The position numbers and the translations under genes are program-made. The notes under the pieces are model-generated. The model did not search any database, was not told the DNA's origin, and saw nothing but the letters and a program-made list of their open reading frames with translations. A stretch of DNA of 64,000 nucleotides from JACJYC01 sp964558465 (GTDB lineage Bacteria; Bacteroidota; Bacteroidia; Chitinophagales; Saprospiraceae): NCBI GenBank assembly GCA_964558465.1, contig CAZLEF010000020.1, forward strand, positions 33,601 to 97,600, written 5' to 3'. Position 1 is the stretch's first letter. Every line of letters begins with the position of its first letter. This document shows positions 1 to 7,623 of the stretch, piece by piece.

Positions 1-413
1 TGGCAAAGCACATTCCGTGTGGTTAGTTTTTTATTAAAGGCATCGTTTGCAACGTCAGGATCAGTCCAATAATTACAGAGGGGTTCATCGAGTTGCCATT
101 GTCCGCTGCTGACCAACTTTAAAGTAGTCGTAGATATTAATGGTTTGGTCAAGGAAGCCAAGTTAAAAAGCGTATTTAAAGGTGCAGGCGAATGATATTC
201 GATATTGCCAAAAATTTTGACTTGCCGGATTTTGAAATTTTCAATGATACACACCCCGACGGTAGGCACGTTTTCATTTTTCATCCAAGTCAAAATTGGT
301 TCGCTTTTTAAGATTTGTGTGTGCTTTGGCGAGCACGAATATACCATAAACGCTAATAAGCATATCTGCCAATTTGCAACAGCACACACAAGTTTTATTG
401 ATTTTCCTTTCAT
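1..413 (-). CDS. Serine hydrolase of the beta-lactamase/PBP fold, lipoprotein (3' part outside the window)
   Basis: The frame is open from an ATG at 413 to the window edge, giving about 137 residues. The N-terminus is a lipoprotein signal (LLAFMVYSCSPKH, lipobox Cys near residue 27). It is followed by the beta-lactamase-family N-terminal pattern TPTVGVCIIE, then FNLASLTKPLISTTTLKLV, whose S-L-T-K is the SxxK nucleophile motif of class C beta-lactamases and penicillin-binding-protein-like esterases. The expected YxN and HxG motifs would lie beyond the window. By family knowledge it would be a periplasmic or outer-membrane-facing esterase or peptidase. Substrate specificity cannot be read. It is the leftmost gene of the minus-strand accessory array, with an attC-like repeat just upstream at 491-618. 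Confidence 0.8.
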   Translation of the reverse strand, partial: MKGKSIKLVCAVANWQICLLAFMVYSCSPKHTQILKSEPILTWMKNENVPTVGVCIIENFKIRQVKIFGNIEYHSPAPLNTLFNLASLTKPLISTTTLKLVSSGQWQLDEPLCNYWTDPDVANDAFNKKLTTRNVLC

Positions 414-490
414 TTTTTTAAATGTTTAACTCAAAAATGAAAGACACATGTGGCAAATAGAGGTTGCTTTTTTCATTTTTTTAATTTCAT

Positions 491-618
491 CGAACGGTTT
501 GAATATGGGGCGTTTGGCATTTAAAAACACCAACCTGTCAATCCGCTATATATTTTATTAATTGTTACCATCTTCACATTTAGCACTATCTGCCAAATGC
601 ACTATATTTTTTGTTGTG
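491..618 (-). repeat. attC-like imperfect inverted repeat 1
   Basis: Read on the minus strand, this begins with CACAAC (618-613) right after the stop of the 624-1577 gene and ends with CGTTCG (496-491). Between them, TGCATTTGGCA (about 601-591) pairs with TGCCAAACGC (519-510), and AATAT pairs with ATATT outside a bulge. The AAC...GTT ends, internal complementary arms with extra unpaired bases, and position at the 3' end of a gene are the layout of integron attC sites. Identification rests on structure only. Confidence 0.55.
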
Positions 619-623
619 TGTCG

Positions 624-1577
624 TTATTTTATTAATTCTAAGAACCAATTGACCAACTCCTTCTCATCAACAATATTCCAAGTATGAGGGTGTCTGCTCC
701 CATCATTCTGGTAACCTTTATCTTGAGTGATTATCAATTCCACCTTCTGGTTATCTCGAATTTTAAGTTCATTTATCAAGGCAGCTAAATCAATTGCATT
801 CATGGAGTAAAAGTCCTTTCTTCTTGTTTCTATCCACCAGGTTACATCTGGTTCAGTATAGCATCTAATGGCTATATTCTTCAATAGATTAAGATTTGAA
901 CCTCCATTTGCGCTATAGCAATATGGTGAATAATCTATATATGCTTGTAATGTGTCTGTTGGAGTTCCACCAAGATTTCTCTCAAGATAGCCTGAGACCC
1001 ACGTGCCCTCGTTTGCTGTAATTGGACTGAAGTTAAGCTCCTTCGCTTTTACCATTTCTTTGTGAAAGCGAACCATGTCCAACGGAGAATCACATATGGC
1101 AATTGCTTTGGGAACCAATTTATGTTTTGACTCAGTACTTTGACCAAACATTGCCAGTTTTATAGCACGTGTTCCTTCTAAAGACATCCCACAATAGAGT
1201 AGGTTACTATCGGGTATGTTATAAGTTATAAGCACTTCATAGATGTAATTTTCAATTTCATGAACTTTACTATTCTCAAAAAAGAATTCAAGTCTGTTTT
1301 CCGTTGTTGCATAAAGTACCGCAAGTTGTTTCGAAAGGGCATAATCTATGATAAAATCAGCGTTTACTGTATCTCTTCTTGCATGAGTGAAGACAATCAA
1401 TCCTTTTATTTTTTCGATTTTTGGCAGCCAGAGCGTGTATCCTCTGTCAACTTTTGGGATGCTAATCCCTTCAGTTAAAAGGATATCGCCTTCTACATGA
1501 ACTTTCTTGTCAATTACTCTTTGAGCAAACAAGTTTGACATGCAGAAGATACAGAGTGTTAAAATTGCTGCTTTCAT
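624..1577 (-). CDS. Secreted alpha/beta-hydrolase-like protein, unknown substrate
   Basis: The ATG at 1577 is preferred over an upstream GTG at 1595 because the signal peptide MKAAILTLCIFCMSNLFAQ then sits at the very N-terminus. The mature part (about 298 residues) has an alpha/beta-hydrolase-like beginning (YTLWLPKIEKIKGLIVFTHA) and the motif GMSLEG, which resembles a nucleophile elbow (GxSxxG). A late PHTW could supply the catalytic His. These are weak motif matches and no family is certain. Export to the periplasm or surface is likely. It is followed by attC-like repeat 1 and preceded by a HepT remnant whose stop lies 20 bp upstream of the start. Confidence 0.75.
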   Translation of the reverse strand: MKAAILTLCIFCMSNLFAQRVIDKKVHVEGDILLTEGISIPKVDRGYTLWLPKIEKIKGLIVFTHARRDTVNADFIIDYALSKQLAVLYATTENRLEFFFENSKVHEIENYIYEVLITYNIPDSNLLYCGMSLEGTRAIKLAMFGQSTESKHKLVPKAIAICDSPLDMVRFHKEMVKAKELNFSPITANEGTWVSGYLERNLGGTPTDTLQAYIDYSPYCYSANGGSNLNLLKNIAIRCYTEPDVTWWIETRRKDFYSMNAIDLAALINELKIRDNQKVELIITQDKGYQNDGSRHPHTWNIVDEKELVNWFLELIK

Positions 1578-1596
1578 CCTGTTTTTTAATGACACA

Positions 1597-1740
1597 TCAC
1601 TCCTTAATGTCTACTGGTATCTTCTTAGTCGCTTCGCCAATAATTTCTAAGCTGCGAACTATCGCCCGTTTTAGCACTTCGTTATCAATCAAGGCATCTT
1701 TGGTCATATCTGGCGATATGCTGTTATTGATAAATTCACA
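1597..1740 (-). pseudogene. HepT/DUF86-family antitoxin-toxin remnant, truncated
   Basis: The minus-strand frame read from 1740 down to a TGA at 1599-1597 gives EFINNSISPDMTKDALIDN and then RSLEIIGEATKKIPVDIKE. This is the characteristic core of HepT (DUF86, HEPN-fold) proteins. The N-terminal third is missing because the frame runs into the mobile element that starts at 1741. The C-terminal part carrying the R-x4-6-H RNase motif is absent because of the early stop. No MNT nucleotidyltransferase partner is visible nearby. I infer that element insertion destroyed a type VII toxin-antitoxin gene, leaving a non-functional fragment. Confidence 0.65.
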
Positions 1741-2226
1741 GTAACTACCCAGTCCCCCAAAGCTATAAAAAATTGACGGAATAAGGTTAACCTGGCAGGC
1801 ATAAAATCCAGGGCCTTATGCCAGGAATTTCCAGCCCATACGCCGGGATGAGAAAGACACGCCTGATCCGCAAGATTGAGGCGCTGGAAAGGTATTGCCG
1901 GAGTCTGGAAAAAGCCAACCAGGCAGGTATTTCGGGAGGTGAAGTTTTGTACATGGACAAGGAGAAAGCCAGGTTGATCGGGGAATTACTGAAGCGGGAT
2001 CGGCTGGTAGCTTCCCTTTCCAAATTGGTCAGAAAATAAATGTATTCAATGCACTCAAAAATATTTTTGAAGGAATTATCCCGCCAGTCCAGTATCCGAA
2101 ATTGGAATAAATAAAAACACTCCAAAATTATCCGCAAAATATTATGGTTTATTTTTGAAGCCTCCGGAAATCATCTCCGTGAGATTAGGCCCGCTTGTTT
2201 TGTTAACTTTTGGACTGGGTAATTAC
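1741..2226. mobile_element. Non-autonomous insertion element, copy 1 (MITE/IS66-like)
   Basis: The left end GTAACTACCCAGTCC (1741-1755) and the right end GGACTGGGTAATTAC (2212-2226) form terminal inverted repeats matching at 14 of 15 positions. A second copy lies at 10522-11034. The internal sequence carries a hairpin (GGCATAA...TTATGCC, about 1798-1822) and a truncated reading frame. Relative to copy 2, the middle (about 2025-2078) is replaced and shortened. No transposase core is present, so it must have moved in trans. The terminal GTAA resembles IS66 family ends, but the flanks show no 8-bp target duplication, so family assignment is tentative. Confidence 0.7.
1818..2039 (+). pseudogene. 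Truncated coiled-coil frame inside the element (copy 1)
   Basis: A 73-residue frame beginning MPGISSPYAGMRKTRLIRKI, with heptad-like Leu/Lys-rich sequence (KARLIGELLKRDRLVASL). The equivalent frame in copy 2 (10599-10922) runs 107 residues and continues the coiled coil, so this copy is cut short by sequence replacement after LVRK. It resembles the Leu-rich N-terminus of IS66 TnpC proteins only in general character. Whether either copy is translated is unknown. Confidence 0.4.
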
Positions 2227-2261
2227 GATTCTTTTAATCAAAAAATGGACTTTTGATTCTC

Positions 2262-2888
2262 TCATTTGTCGCCAAACTTGACCAGCCCCCAAACTCCTAA
2301 CAGCCATAGTCCCAAAGCAAGCGGCCAGAATATTTCCAGATTATAATACAAGGCTTGGGCAGTTATAAGAGATGGGATAGATAATATAAAAGCCAATCCG
2401 ACCCACCAGGGTGCTATTTTTTTTCTCATTATCGCTACACCTGCAATGATCCAGGCGAAGAAAAAGCACCAATTATACAGGAAGAGTCCCGACAACCAAA
2501 TTAAAGTAGCTTCCGATTCTAATCCATCATTTATCGCCTTCGGGTCCATCCCTGAAGCCACAAAGCCTGCGGATAAAGCTCGAAAACCAGAAATAAAGGC
2601 GATAAACGCTGTACCCAAAACACCCAATACCGTTACCACGATTCCTGTGTTAGGAGACCGCTCTGCGATTCGTTGTCCCATGAAAATGAAAGTGGCCACA
2701 AAAAAAGGAACACCAATCGTCATAATCAGGCCTTCGTATGAACTGACCCAGTAAAGTTCACCCGGAAGCGTTCCAATTCCAAATGCCCTTACTACCGATG
2801 CAATAAAAAAGCATAATGGCGCAACTAACGCCAGCATGGGCAATCGCTTCCGAAAAGTTCTCACCCATTTGTCATTCTGATTTTCCAT
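2262..2888 (-). CDS. Polytopic membrane protein, unknown function
   Basis: 208 residues from the ATG at 2888 (MENQNDKWVRTF). An in-frame extension upstream to 3053 would run through an attC-like repeat and is rejected. After a basic N-terminus there are about six hydrophobic segments, starting at PMLALVAPLCFFIASVVRA and ending at FWPLALGLWLLGVWGLVKF. I do not recognise the family. It is probably an inner-membrane protein. It sits as a single-gene unit between attC-like repeat 2 and the mobile element, and its 3' side shows no attC-like repeat, perhaps because the element replaced it. Confidence 0.75.
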   Translation of the reverse strand: MENQNDKWVRTFRKRLPMLALVAPLCFFIASVVRAFGIGTLPGELYWVSSYEGLIMTIGVPFFVATFIFMGQRIAERSPNTGIVVTVLGVLGTAFIAFISGFRALSAGFVASGMDPKAINDGLESEATLIWLSGLFLYNWCFFFAWIIAGVAIMRKKIAPWWVGLAFILSIPSLITAQALYYNLEIFWPLALGLWLLGVWGLVKFGDK

Positions 2889-2932
2889 TTTGTTTTGTTT
2901 TAAATTAATTATTCCTGTTTTCTTCTTATTTA

Positions 2933-3065
2933 CCGCTAACGTTTGTGTTTCTGCAGTGGTGCCTTCCCGAAGCCGCGTCCTGTCCCACGACACCAAGCGT
3001 TGAGCGAAGATAAAACTAAAAACCAACTCGTCACGGCACCATTGCAGAAACATTTTGTTGTGAGT
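2933..3065 (-). repeat. attC-like imperfect inverted repeat 2
   Basis: On the minus strand it runs from CTCACAAC (3065-3058) to CGTTAGCGG (2941-2933). The inner arms TTTCTGCAATGGTGCC and GGCACCACTGCAGAAA are complementary except for one extra base on one side, as in attC extrahelical bases. It begins immediately after the stop codon of the 3071-3892 gene. About 133 bp, within the known attC size range. Confidence 0.65.
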
Positions 3066-3070
3066 AGTTT

Positions 3071-3892
3071 TTACTTGTAGTATTCATATTCAAAAAAATC
3101 CGGAATAAATCCACGGACACTTTTTAGTAGTCCGTTAGGGTAATAGAAGTATGTCAATTTTGCATTCCACGTCCTATCATTCATAAACACCTGATTGATG
3201 TCAGAGCTTATGATTTGTCCCCTTGAATTAAAACTGTTGGCACATACAGTATTGCTGTTAAAGTGTTGAAGGTCTTTGTAGTCGGAATACTGAACTTTGG
3301 ATGTGTCTTGTCCGACAACCATTAGCCCGTCTTTAAGCTTGGGCTCCCAAGTATATCCATACCATCGTTTTGTATAAAAGTCGTTTTCATACTCTGTTGT
3401 CATGTGATAAACTATAAGAGTGTCTCTTCGTTGGGTTTTTATTGATTTAAAGGGCTCGTAATAATAGAGAGTCTCATAATTTGGGGAATCGGGGAATTTC
3501 TCTTGGAAGTCCTGAGACTTTGTCAACCTGCCCAATGAGTCATAGAAGAAAAGTGTGTAGTCAACTCCGAAAGAACCGTCAAAATAAGCAGTAGAGTCAA
3601 TGATTTGAATCAATCTCATGTTTGAGTCATATTTGTAATGCTTTGTCCCTTCTATTCTTTTATTTTTTCGAGTTTTCCCATTGTATGATGCGCTGTATCT
3701 AATAGAGCGAATTTTACGTCCATCTTTGTCCAAGTAAGTTATCTCTGCTAAATCTCTTGGTGAGTTCTCAAATCGAGTGATTTTTCTCACACTCCTATTT
3801 TTATAAATGCTGTCTGGTTGGGAGCTATTTTCGCTTTGTCCGTAAACACTACTTGATAAAGTGAAACATATTAGTATTAAAACTTTATTCAT
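3071..3892 (-). CDS. Secreted protein with YD/RHS-like strand motifs, unknown function
   Basis: The chosen start is the ATG at 3892, giving signal peptide MNKVLILICFTLSSSVYGQ. A longer frame to 3937 would overlap attC-like repeat 3. The 254-residue mature part is rich in Tyr-Asp beta-strand units such as HYKYDSNMRLIQI, FYDSLGRLTKS and YYPNGLLKSVRG. These recall the YD repeats of Bacteroidota secreted proteins and RHS elements, but there are too few for a full RHS shell. It is probably periplasmic or surface-exposed. It forms one cassette-like unit with attC-like repeat 2 at its 3' end. Confidence 0.75.
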   Translation of the reverse strand: MNKVLILICFTLSSSVYGQSENSSQPDSIYKNRSVRKITRFENSPRDLAEITYLDKDGRKIRSIRYSASYNGKTRKNKRIEGTKHYKYDSNMRLIQIIDSTAYFDGSFGVDYTLFFYDSLGRLTKSQDFQEKFPDSPNYETLYYYEPFKSIKTQRRDTLIVYHMTTEYENDFYTKRWYGYTWEPKLKDGLMVVGQDTSKVQYSDYKDLQHFNSNTVCANSFNSRGQIISSDINQVFMNDRTWNAKLTYFYYPNGLLKSVRGFIPDFFEYEYYK

Positions 3893-3918
3893 CGGTCTGT
3901 CCTGTCCGTAAAAATTGC

Positions 3919-4008
3919 GCACAACGGTTGCACTCACGCATACCGCCGCCTGCGTTGGCTTTGCGGTTTAGCTTTAGCGGCGGTTGGTGTGAGTGTGGTG
4001 TTGGCTGC
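3919..4008 (-). repeat. attC-like imperfect inverted repeat 3, overlapping a coding end
   Basis: On the minus strand it runs from GCAGCCAAC (4008-4000) to CGTTGTGC. The arms CACTCAC...ACCGCCGC and GCGGCGGT...GTGAGTG (plus-strand reading 3930-3950 and 3978-3996) pair with a few unpaired bases. About 90 bp. The last roughly 25 codons of the TIR protein are read through this hairpin, and its stop is at 3934-3936. Confidence 0.65.
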
Positions 4009-5391
4009 CTTCTTTATTTCTCTGTGAGCCATAAACAGAATTATCCCCCAAAATAAATGATGAGTTGATGATGAAATCTGTTGTAAGGTCATGCCATTTC
4101 CAGCAAATATACTTAAAAAGTCATAAACGCCAAACTTTGCATTTGAAATATTTATTATTACAAAAGTCAAAGTCAATATCGCAAGCAATCTTTGCTTTTT
4201 TAATATTACAATCAAAATTATTGAAATGCCTAAAAATATAAATTGAGAAAAATTCCATAACATTTCGTTGATTATCCTTTGCTTGTCAATATCAATATTA
4301 TCGTATCCAAATTTCCATATAAATTCCGAAAACAACGATAAGATAATTTGAAGCATACAAAGTAATTTCCCAAAAAAATTTCCGTATAGGCTAAACAAAA
4401 CAGAAAAACATAACATTTCAATTAACATCGGTAAAGTAATGACTAATGGGTCATAAAACAAAGTAATTATACTGTTATTTTCATTTATATTATCAGCCCA
4501 GTATCCGTAATAGACAAAACCAAGAAACACTAAAATACAACTTATACACCCTATCAATAATAAATTACTTTTACCTTCTAAACTAGTAAAATTAAGTCTT
4601 TCCATTGCTCTTGAAAATACACCATGCTTTTCAGTAAGATTGTTTTTATGAAAATTTTGGTTAGTGAAGCCTAAAAAAATAAGGAGTTGCTCTTTATCTT
4701 CAGCAATTTGAATCCTTTTTAATAAATAAGGAATACTTTCAAAACTAAATTCATTACCCTTCAAAATAAATATTTTTCTTTCACCTTTACTGTTAATGTA
4801 AGTTTCATTATAAAAAGTCTCATATTCTGATTTTACCCATTCTGACTCCATTGAGTTTTTTGATACAATCAACAGGAAATGTGTACTATTCTTTAACGCA
4901 TTGCTTATATTAGTAAAATAGGAGTTACCAATATTACTTTTTAAAGACTCATGTGAATAAAAAACCTTGTAACCATGTTGCGTCAGGTGTTTCCATATTT
5001 CATCAGCAAAGTGCGTATCAAACGACGAATAGCATAAGAAAATATCATATACTTTTTCACCCACTTCTGCAATTAACGTTGTTTTGTTTATTTTTTCGCT
5101 TACTGTTTTCTCAATTAAATTGTTATCCGGTATCGCTTCTATCAGTTGAAGCAATGAATGCCTTATCCTATTTTTTTCAATTGATATACCTCCTTCGCTT
5201 ATTATTCCAGCATTAATTTGTTTCTTTAAATCTTTGTGCCTTCCTGAAATTAAAATTAAATTATTATATATATCATTTAAGTCAATGGTGATGCTTTCAT
5301 CATTATATAGTTTTAATGAAGTAATCATTTTCTCTATTAACAAATCTATGCTATCTTCTTGGATTAGTATCTTTAAATTTTTCTTATCCAT
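3934..5391 (-). CDS. EAD-TIR membrane protein (candidate immune effector)
   Basis: 485 residues, start ATG at 5391. Residues 3-88 match the all-helical effector-associated domain type seen in bacterial NTPase/TIR conflict systems (NLILISGRHKDL, then IEKNRIRHSLLQLIEAIP). Residues 113-242 are a TIR domain: VYDIFLCYSSFDTHFADEIW, a BB-loop region near FYSHESL, and W185-V-K-S-E189, where E189 aligns with the catalytic Glu of NAD-cleaving TIRs. From about 275 to the end come roughly six membrane segments. TIR domains of this kind usually hydrolyse NAD+ or signal after phage sensing, and EADs act as homotypic adaptors. The partner EAD may be in the 11229-12683 gene. The basic tail (AAKAKPQSQRRRRYA) is encoded by attC-like repeat 3. 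Confidence 0.85.
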   Translation of the reverse strand: MDKKNLKILIQEDSIDLLIEKMITSLKLYNDESITIDLNDIYNNLILISGRHKDLKKQINAGIISEGGISIEKNRIRHSLLQLIEAIPDNNLIEKTVSEKINKTTLIAEVGEKVYDIFLCYSSFDTHFADEIWKHLTQHGYKVFYSHESLKSNIGNSYFTNISNALKNSTHFLLIVSKNSMESEWVKSEYETFYNETYINSKGERKIFILKGNEFSFESIPYLLKRIQIAEDKEQLLIFLGFTNQNFHKNNLTEKHGVFSRAMERLNFTSLEGKSNLLLIGCISCILVFLGFVYYGYWADNINENNSIITLFYDPLVITLPMLIEMLCFSVLFSLYGNFFGKLLCMLQIILSLFSEFIWKFGYDNIDIDKQRIINEMLWNFSQFIFLGISIILIVILKKQRLLAILTLTFVIINISNAKFGVYDFLSIFAGNGMTLQQISSSTHHLFWGIILFMAHREIKKAANTTLTPTAAKAKPQSQRRRRYA

Positions 5392-5409
5392 ATTTTGTTC
5401 TTTTGGTTG

Positions 5410-5503
5410 CAGCCAACGGCTGCACTCCTGTCAGCCCGCCGCCTGCGTTGGCTTTGTGCGGCTGATTTTGGCGGTGGGTTGGCAGGAGTGCTTTGTTAGC
5501 GGA
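5410..5503 (-). repeat. attC-like imperfect inverted repeat 4
   Basis: On the minus strand it runs from CCGCTAAC (5502-5495) to CGTTGGCTGC (5418-5409). The arms GCACTCCTG...CCGCC and GGCGG...CAGGAGTGC are almost fully complementary. About 94 bp. It lies directly downstream of the 5513-6670 gene and upstream of the TIR gene start at 5391. Its arms share the CCGCCGCCTGCGTTGGCTTT segment with repeat 3. Confidence 0.7.
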
Positions 5504-5512
5504 TTGTTCAAT

Positions 5513-6670
5513 TCATTCATACACTTGGATGTTTCGGAATTCAACATTATCGCTTCCCGTCCCAGTATGACGCCGATTGATTGTCATTTGCAATTTTGAA
5601 ATGACCTTTACAGGGATACCGACTTGCCCGAATTCAATATTAATATCAACAGGGTATCCTGCAACAATAGTTTTTTTTGTGCCGTAGTAAGCACCTCCAC
5701 CAGTTTTCCCCCCTATTTCGATACTGATAGGATTAAATTCTTTACCAGAATCCCCGTCAAGAACTCTTGTTTTATCCTTTCCAAAAACACTTAATTCTAC
5801 ATCCATATCCTCGCTTTGAACTTGACAATTACATCGAATAATTTGCTAAAATTGACTACATTTTTTAAGTTTAAAAGTTAATTCTCCAACTTTTGCTGTC
5901 TCTCTTGGGGTTAATTTAGGTGCTTCTGATCTGGCTTTGCTTACAGTTTCTTTTTGACCTATTCCATTGCCTATAAGGATGTTCCTAAATTCTACCTTAT
6001 TACTTCCAGTTCCTGTATGGGCTTGATTAATCGTCATTTCCAGTTTTGAAATATTTTCAACTGGAAAAGTCACGTCTCCAAATTCAATTAATATATCTAC
6101 TGGGTATCCTTCGACAATAGTTTTTTTCGTTCCATAGTATGCACCACCTCCGGTTTTTCCACCAATTTTGATACTGATAGGATTGAATTCTTTACCAGAA
6201 TTTCCATCTATTATTCTCGTTTTATCCTTCCCGAAAATGCTTAAATCCACATCCCTATCTTCACTCTTTACTTTACAGTGGCAAGAAATGAATTGCTCGG
6301 TTTGATTACAACCTACAAGGTTAAAGGTTAAATTACCGCTTTTTGCCGTACTGGAATTAATTTGTTGAGGTGTTTCGGGTTGAGGTTTAACTATCTCCGG
6401 TTCTGGGTAGATTTTTTCTTCACTTGAAACTGGCAAGTCTTTTCTTGGTTTTGAATTGGCTTTGGGTTCAGTCGAATTGCCTTCTTCTAATGACGATTGT
6501 GTTTGCGAGCCAGTATCTAAAGAGACACCTCGTGTTTCTTTTTCAGTCATTTGCTGTTTCTCTTGGGCTTCTTGGTATTTTTGATATTTTAAAACTAGAA
6601 TCCCACCAACAACTGTGATGAAAAGCCCAATAATTATCTCTTTCAAATAATTTTTCCGTTCAGTTGACAT
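5513..6670 (-). pseudogene. Membrane-anchored protein with two tandem beta-rich domains, split by an in-frame TAG
   Basis: The frame starts at 6670 (MSTERKNYLKEIIIGLF), with one N-terminal membrane segment (IIIGLFITVVGGILVL) and a Glu/Gln/Pro-rich linker to about residue 115. It then has a first domain from GNLTFNLVGCN to VEFRNILI. A second copy begins GELTFKLKKCSQF but meets a TAG at 5846-5848. The frame continues unbroken behind it (QIIRCNCQVQSED, then DVELSVFGKDKTRV) to a stop at 5513, with high similarity to domain one. A single nonsense change in a once-contiguous gene explains this best. Suppression or a separate start at 5806 are less likely. Function is unknown, though conserved Cys and Gly-rich loops (GGKTGGGAYYG) suggest a secreted beta-sandwich. 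Confidence 0.75.
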
Positions 6671-6701
6671 TTTGTTTTATTTTGTTTGTCAATTTTATTT
6701 A

Positions 6702-6771
6702 CCGCTAACGGTGGCACACACGATGGAGCGAGCGAATGCGAGCTATGGAAGTGTGTGTTTTGTTCGCTTCC
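6702..6771 (-). repeat. attC-like imperfect inverted repeat 5
   Basis: On the minus strand it runs from GGAAGCGAAC (6771-6762) to CGTTAGCGG (6710-6702). The arms are ACACACACTTCCATAGCTCGC-like and GCTCGCTCCATCGTGTGTG-like, with single mismatched or unpaired bases. About 70 bp, compact. It follows the stop of the 6789-7535 gene after a short spacer. The terminal CCGCTAACG is identical to that of repeat 2. Confidence 0.65.
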
Positions 6772-6788
6772 GGTTTCTTTTTTATTCT

Positions 6789-7535
6789 TTACATCCCTCC
6801 ACATAACGTCATTCTTGTCATAATGTGGATACAATAAAAATAGTTTGCTACTTTATATAATGCATCTGAAACATCTTCTAAGACTTTTTCATCTTCTTGA
6901 AAAGCGTCCGTTATTTTATCATTTTCATCAACCTTCACAAATACTTTTTGCCCAAATTTCCTTTTTTTATCCCCGCTTTGGATTTTCTCCATAAATTTTG
7001 TCAATGTATCAGCATCAAATCTTTTCATAGTGAATTTATGCTTGTCCAAGGAAGTGTCTTTTGTCACAGGATATCTAAAAAAAGAACTATCCCTATCATA
7101 CTTACAAATGATTGGAAATAGATTTGAGATTTTTTTTACCTCTCGCCAATCTCCTTTCGGGGCAATTTTTTCTAATTTTTTTTTATTTTGTTTCAATAAC
7201 TGGTTAAGCCAATAATCGTAAAGTTCATCAATCCAATGACAAGTATATAATGGTCTCCAAGCTCCGCCTGTAAAAATTTTGGGGTTATCACTTTCAAATG
7301 AATCTTGATCATAGTTAATTTCTAACTTTTTATGAAAAATCACTATTAGTGACTTCAGATATAATTCAATAGAATGCCTAAATAGAAAATTTTCGGGCAT
7401 CTCCCTTTGTTGAATGACATCATAATGTTCATGATGATTATTTCTTAAATGTTCAGCACTTTTAAAATAGGAATCACCCGTAATCCCAAATCCGAAATCG
7501 GGATGTAGTTCAATCCCGGACATTGTGTACATCAT
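6789..7535 (-). CDS. HEPN-like protein, unknown function
   Basis: 248 residues, start ATG at 7535 (a second in-frame ATG at 7523 before SGIELHPDFG is possible). No signal peptide or membrane segment, so probably cytoplasmic. The segment NFLFRHSIELYLKSLIVIFH resembles the R-H helix of HEPN-type proteins (RHALELxLKxLL), which in many defence and toxin proteins carries RNase activity. The canonical R-x4-6-H spacing is not clear here, so activity cannot be asserted. The middle is Lys/Asp-rich, and the C-terminus (VANYFYCIHIMTRM) is a possible last helix. Its neighbour on the right is an AAA ATPase, separated only by attC-like repeat 6, so a functional pairing is possible but unproven. Confidence 0.7.
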   Translation of the reverse strand: MMYTMSGIELHPDFGFGITGDSYFKSAEHLRNNHHEHYDVIQQREMPENFLFRHSIELYLKSLIVIFHKKLEINYDQDSFESDNPKIFTGGAWRPLYTCHWIDELYDYWLNQLLKQNKKKLEKIAPKGDWREVKKISNLFPIICKYDRDSSFFRYPVTKDTSLDKHKFTMKRFDADTLTKFMEKIQSGDKKRKFGQKVFVKVDENDKITDAFQEDEKVLEDVSDALYKVANYFYCIHIMTRMTLCGGM

Positions 7536-7558
7536 ATTATTTCTTTTTTCTAATGGAA

Positions 7559-7623
7559 GCGAACGGGGGCATGGACGACATGGCGACGTTTAGGAGCCAT
7601 GTGTGACCATGCAATGTTGTCAG
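7559..7623 (-). repeat. attC-like imperfect inverted repeat 6
   Basis: On the minus strand it runs from CTGACAAC (7623-7616), which contains the TGA stop of the AAA ATPase gene, to CGTTCGCTTCC. The arms GCATGGTCACACATGGC and GCCATGTCGTCCATGC pair with two short bulges. About 65 bp. The clean stem and the AAC/GTT ends make this one of the better attC candidates. Confidence 0.65.

Noticed and set aside
1733..2234. 8-bp target duplication flanking element copy 1 (as IS66 would make)
   Set aside because: Flanks are AATTCACA and GATTCTTT; copy 2 flanks also differ, so no duplication can be claimed.
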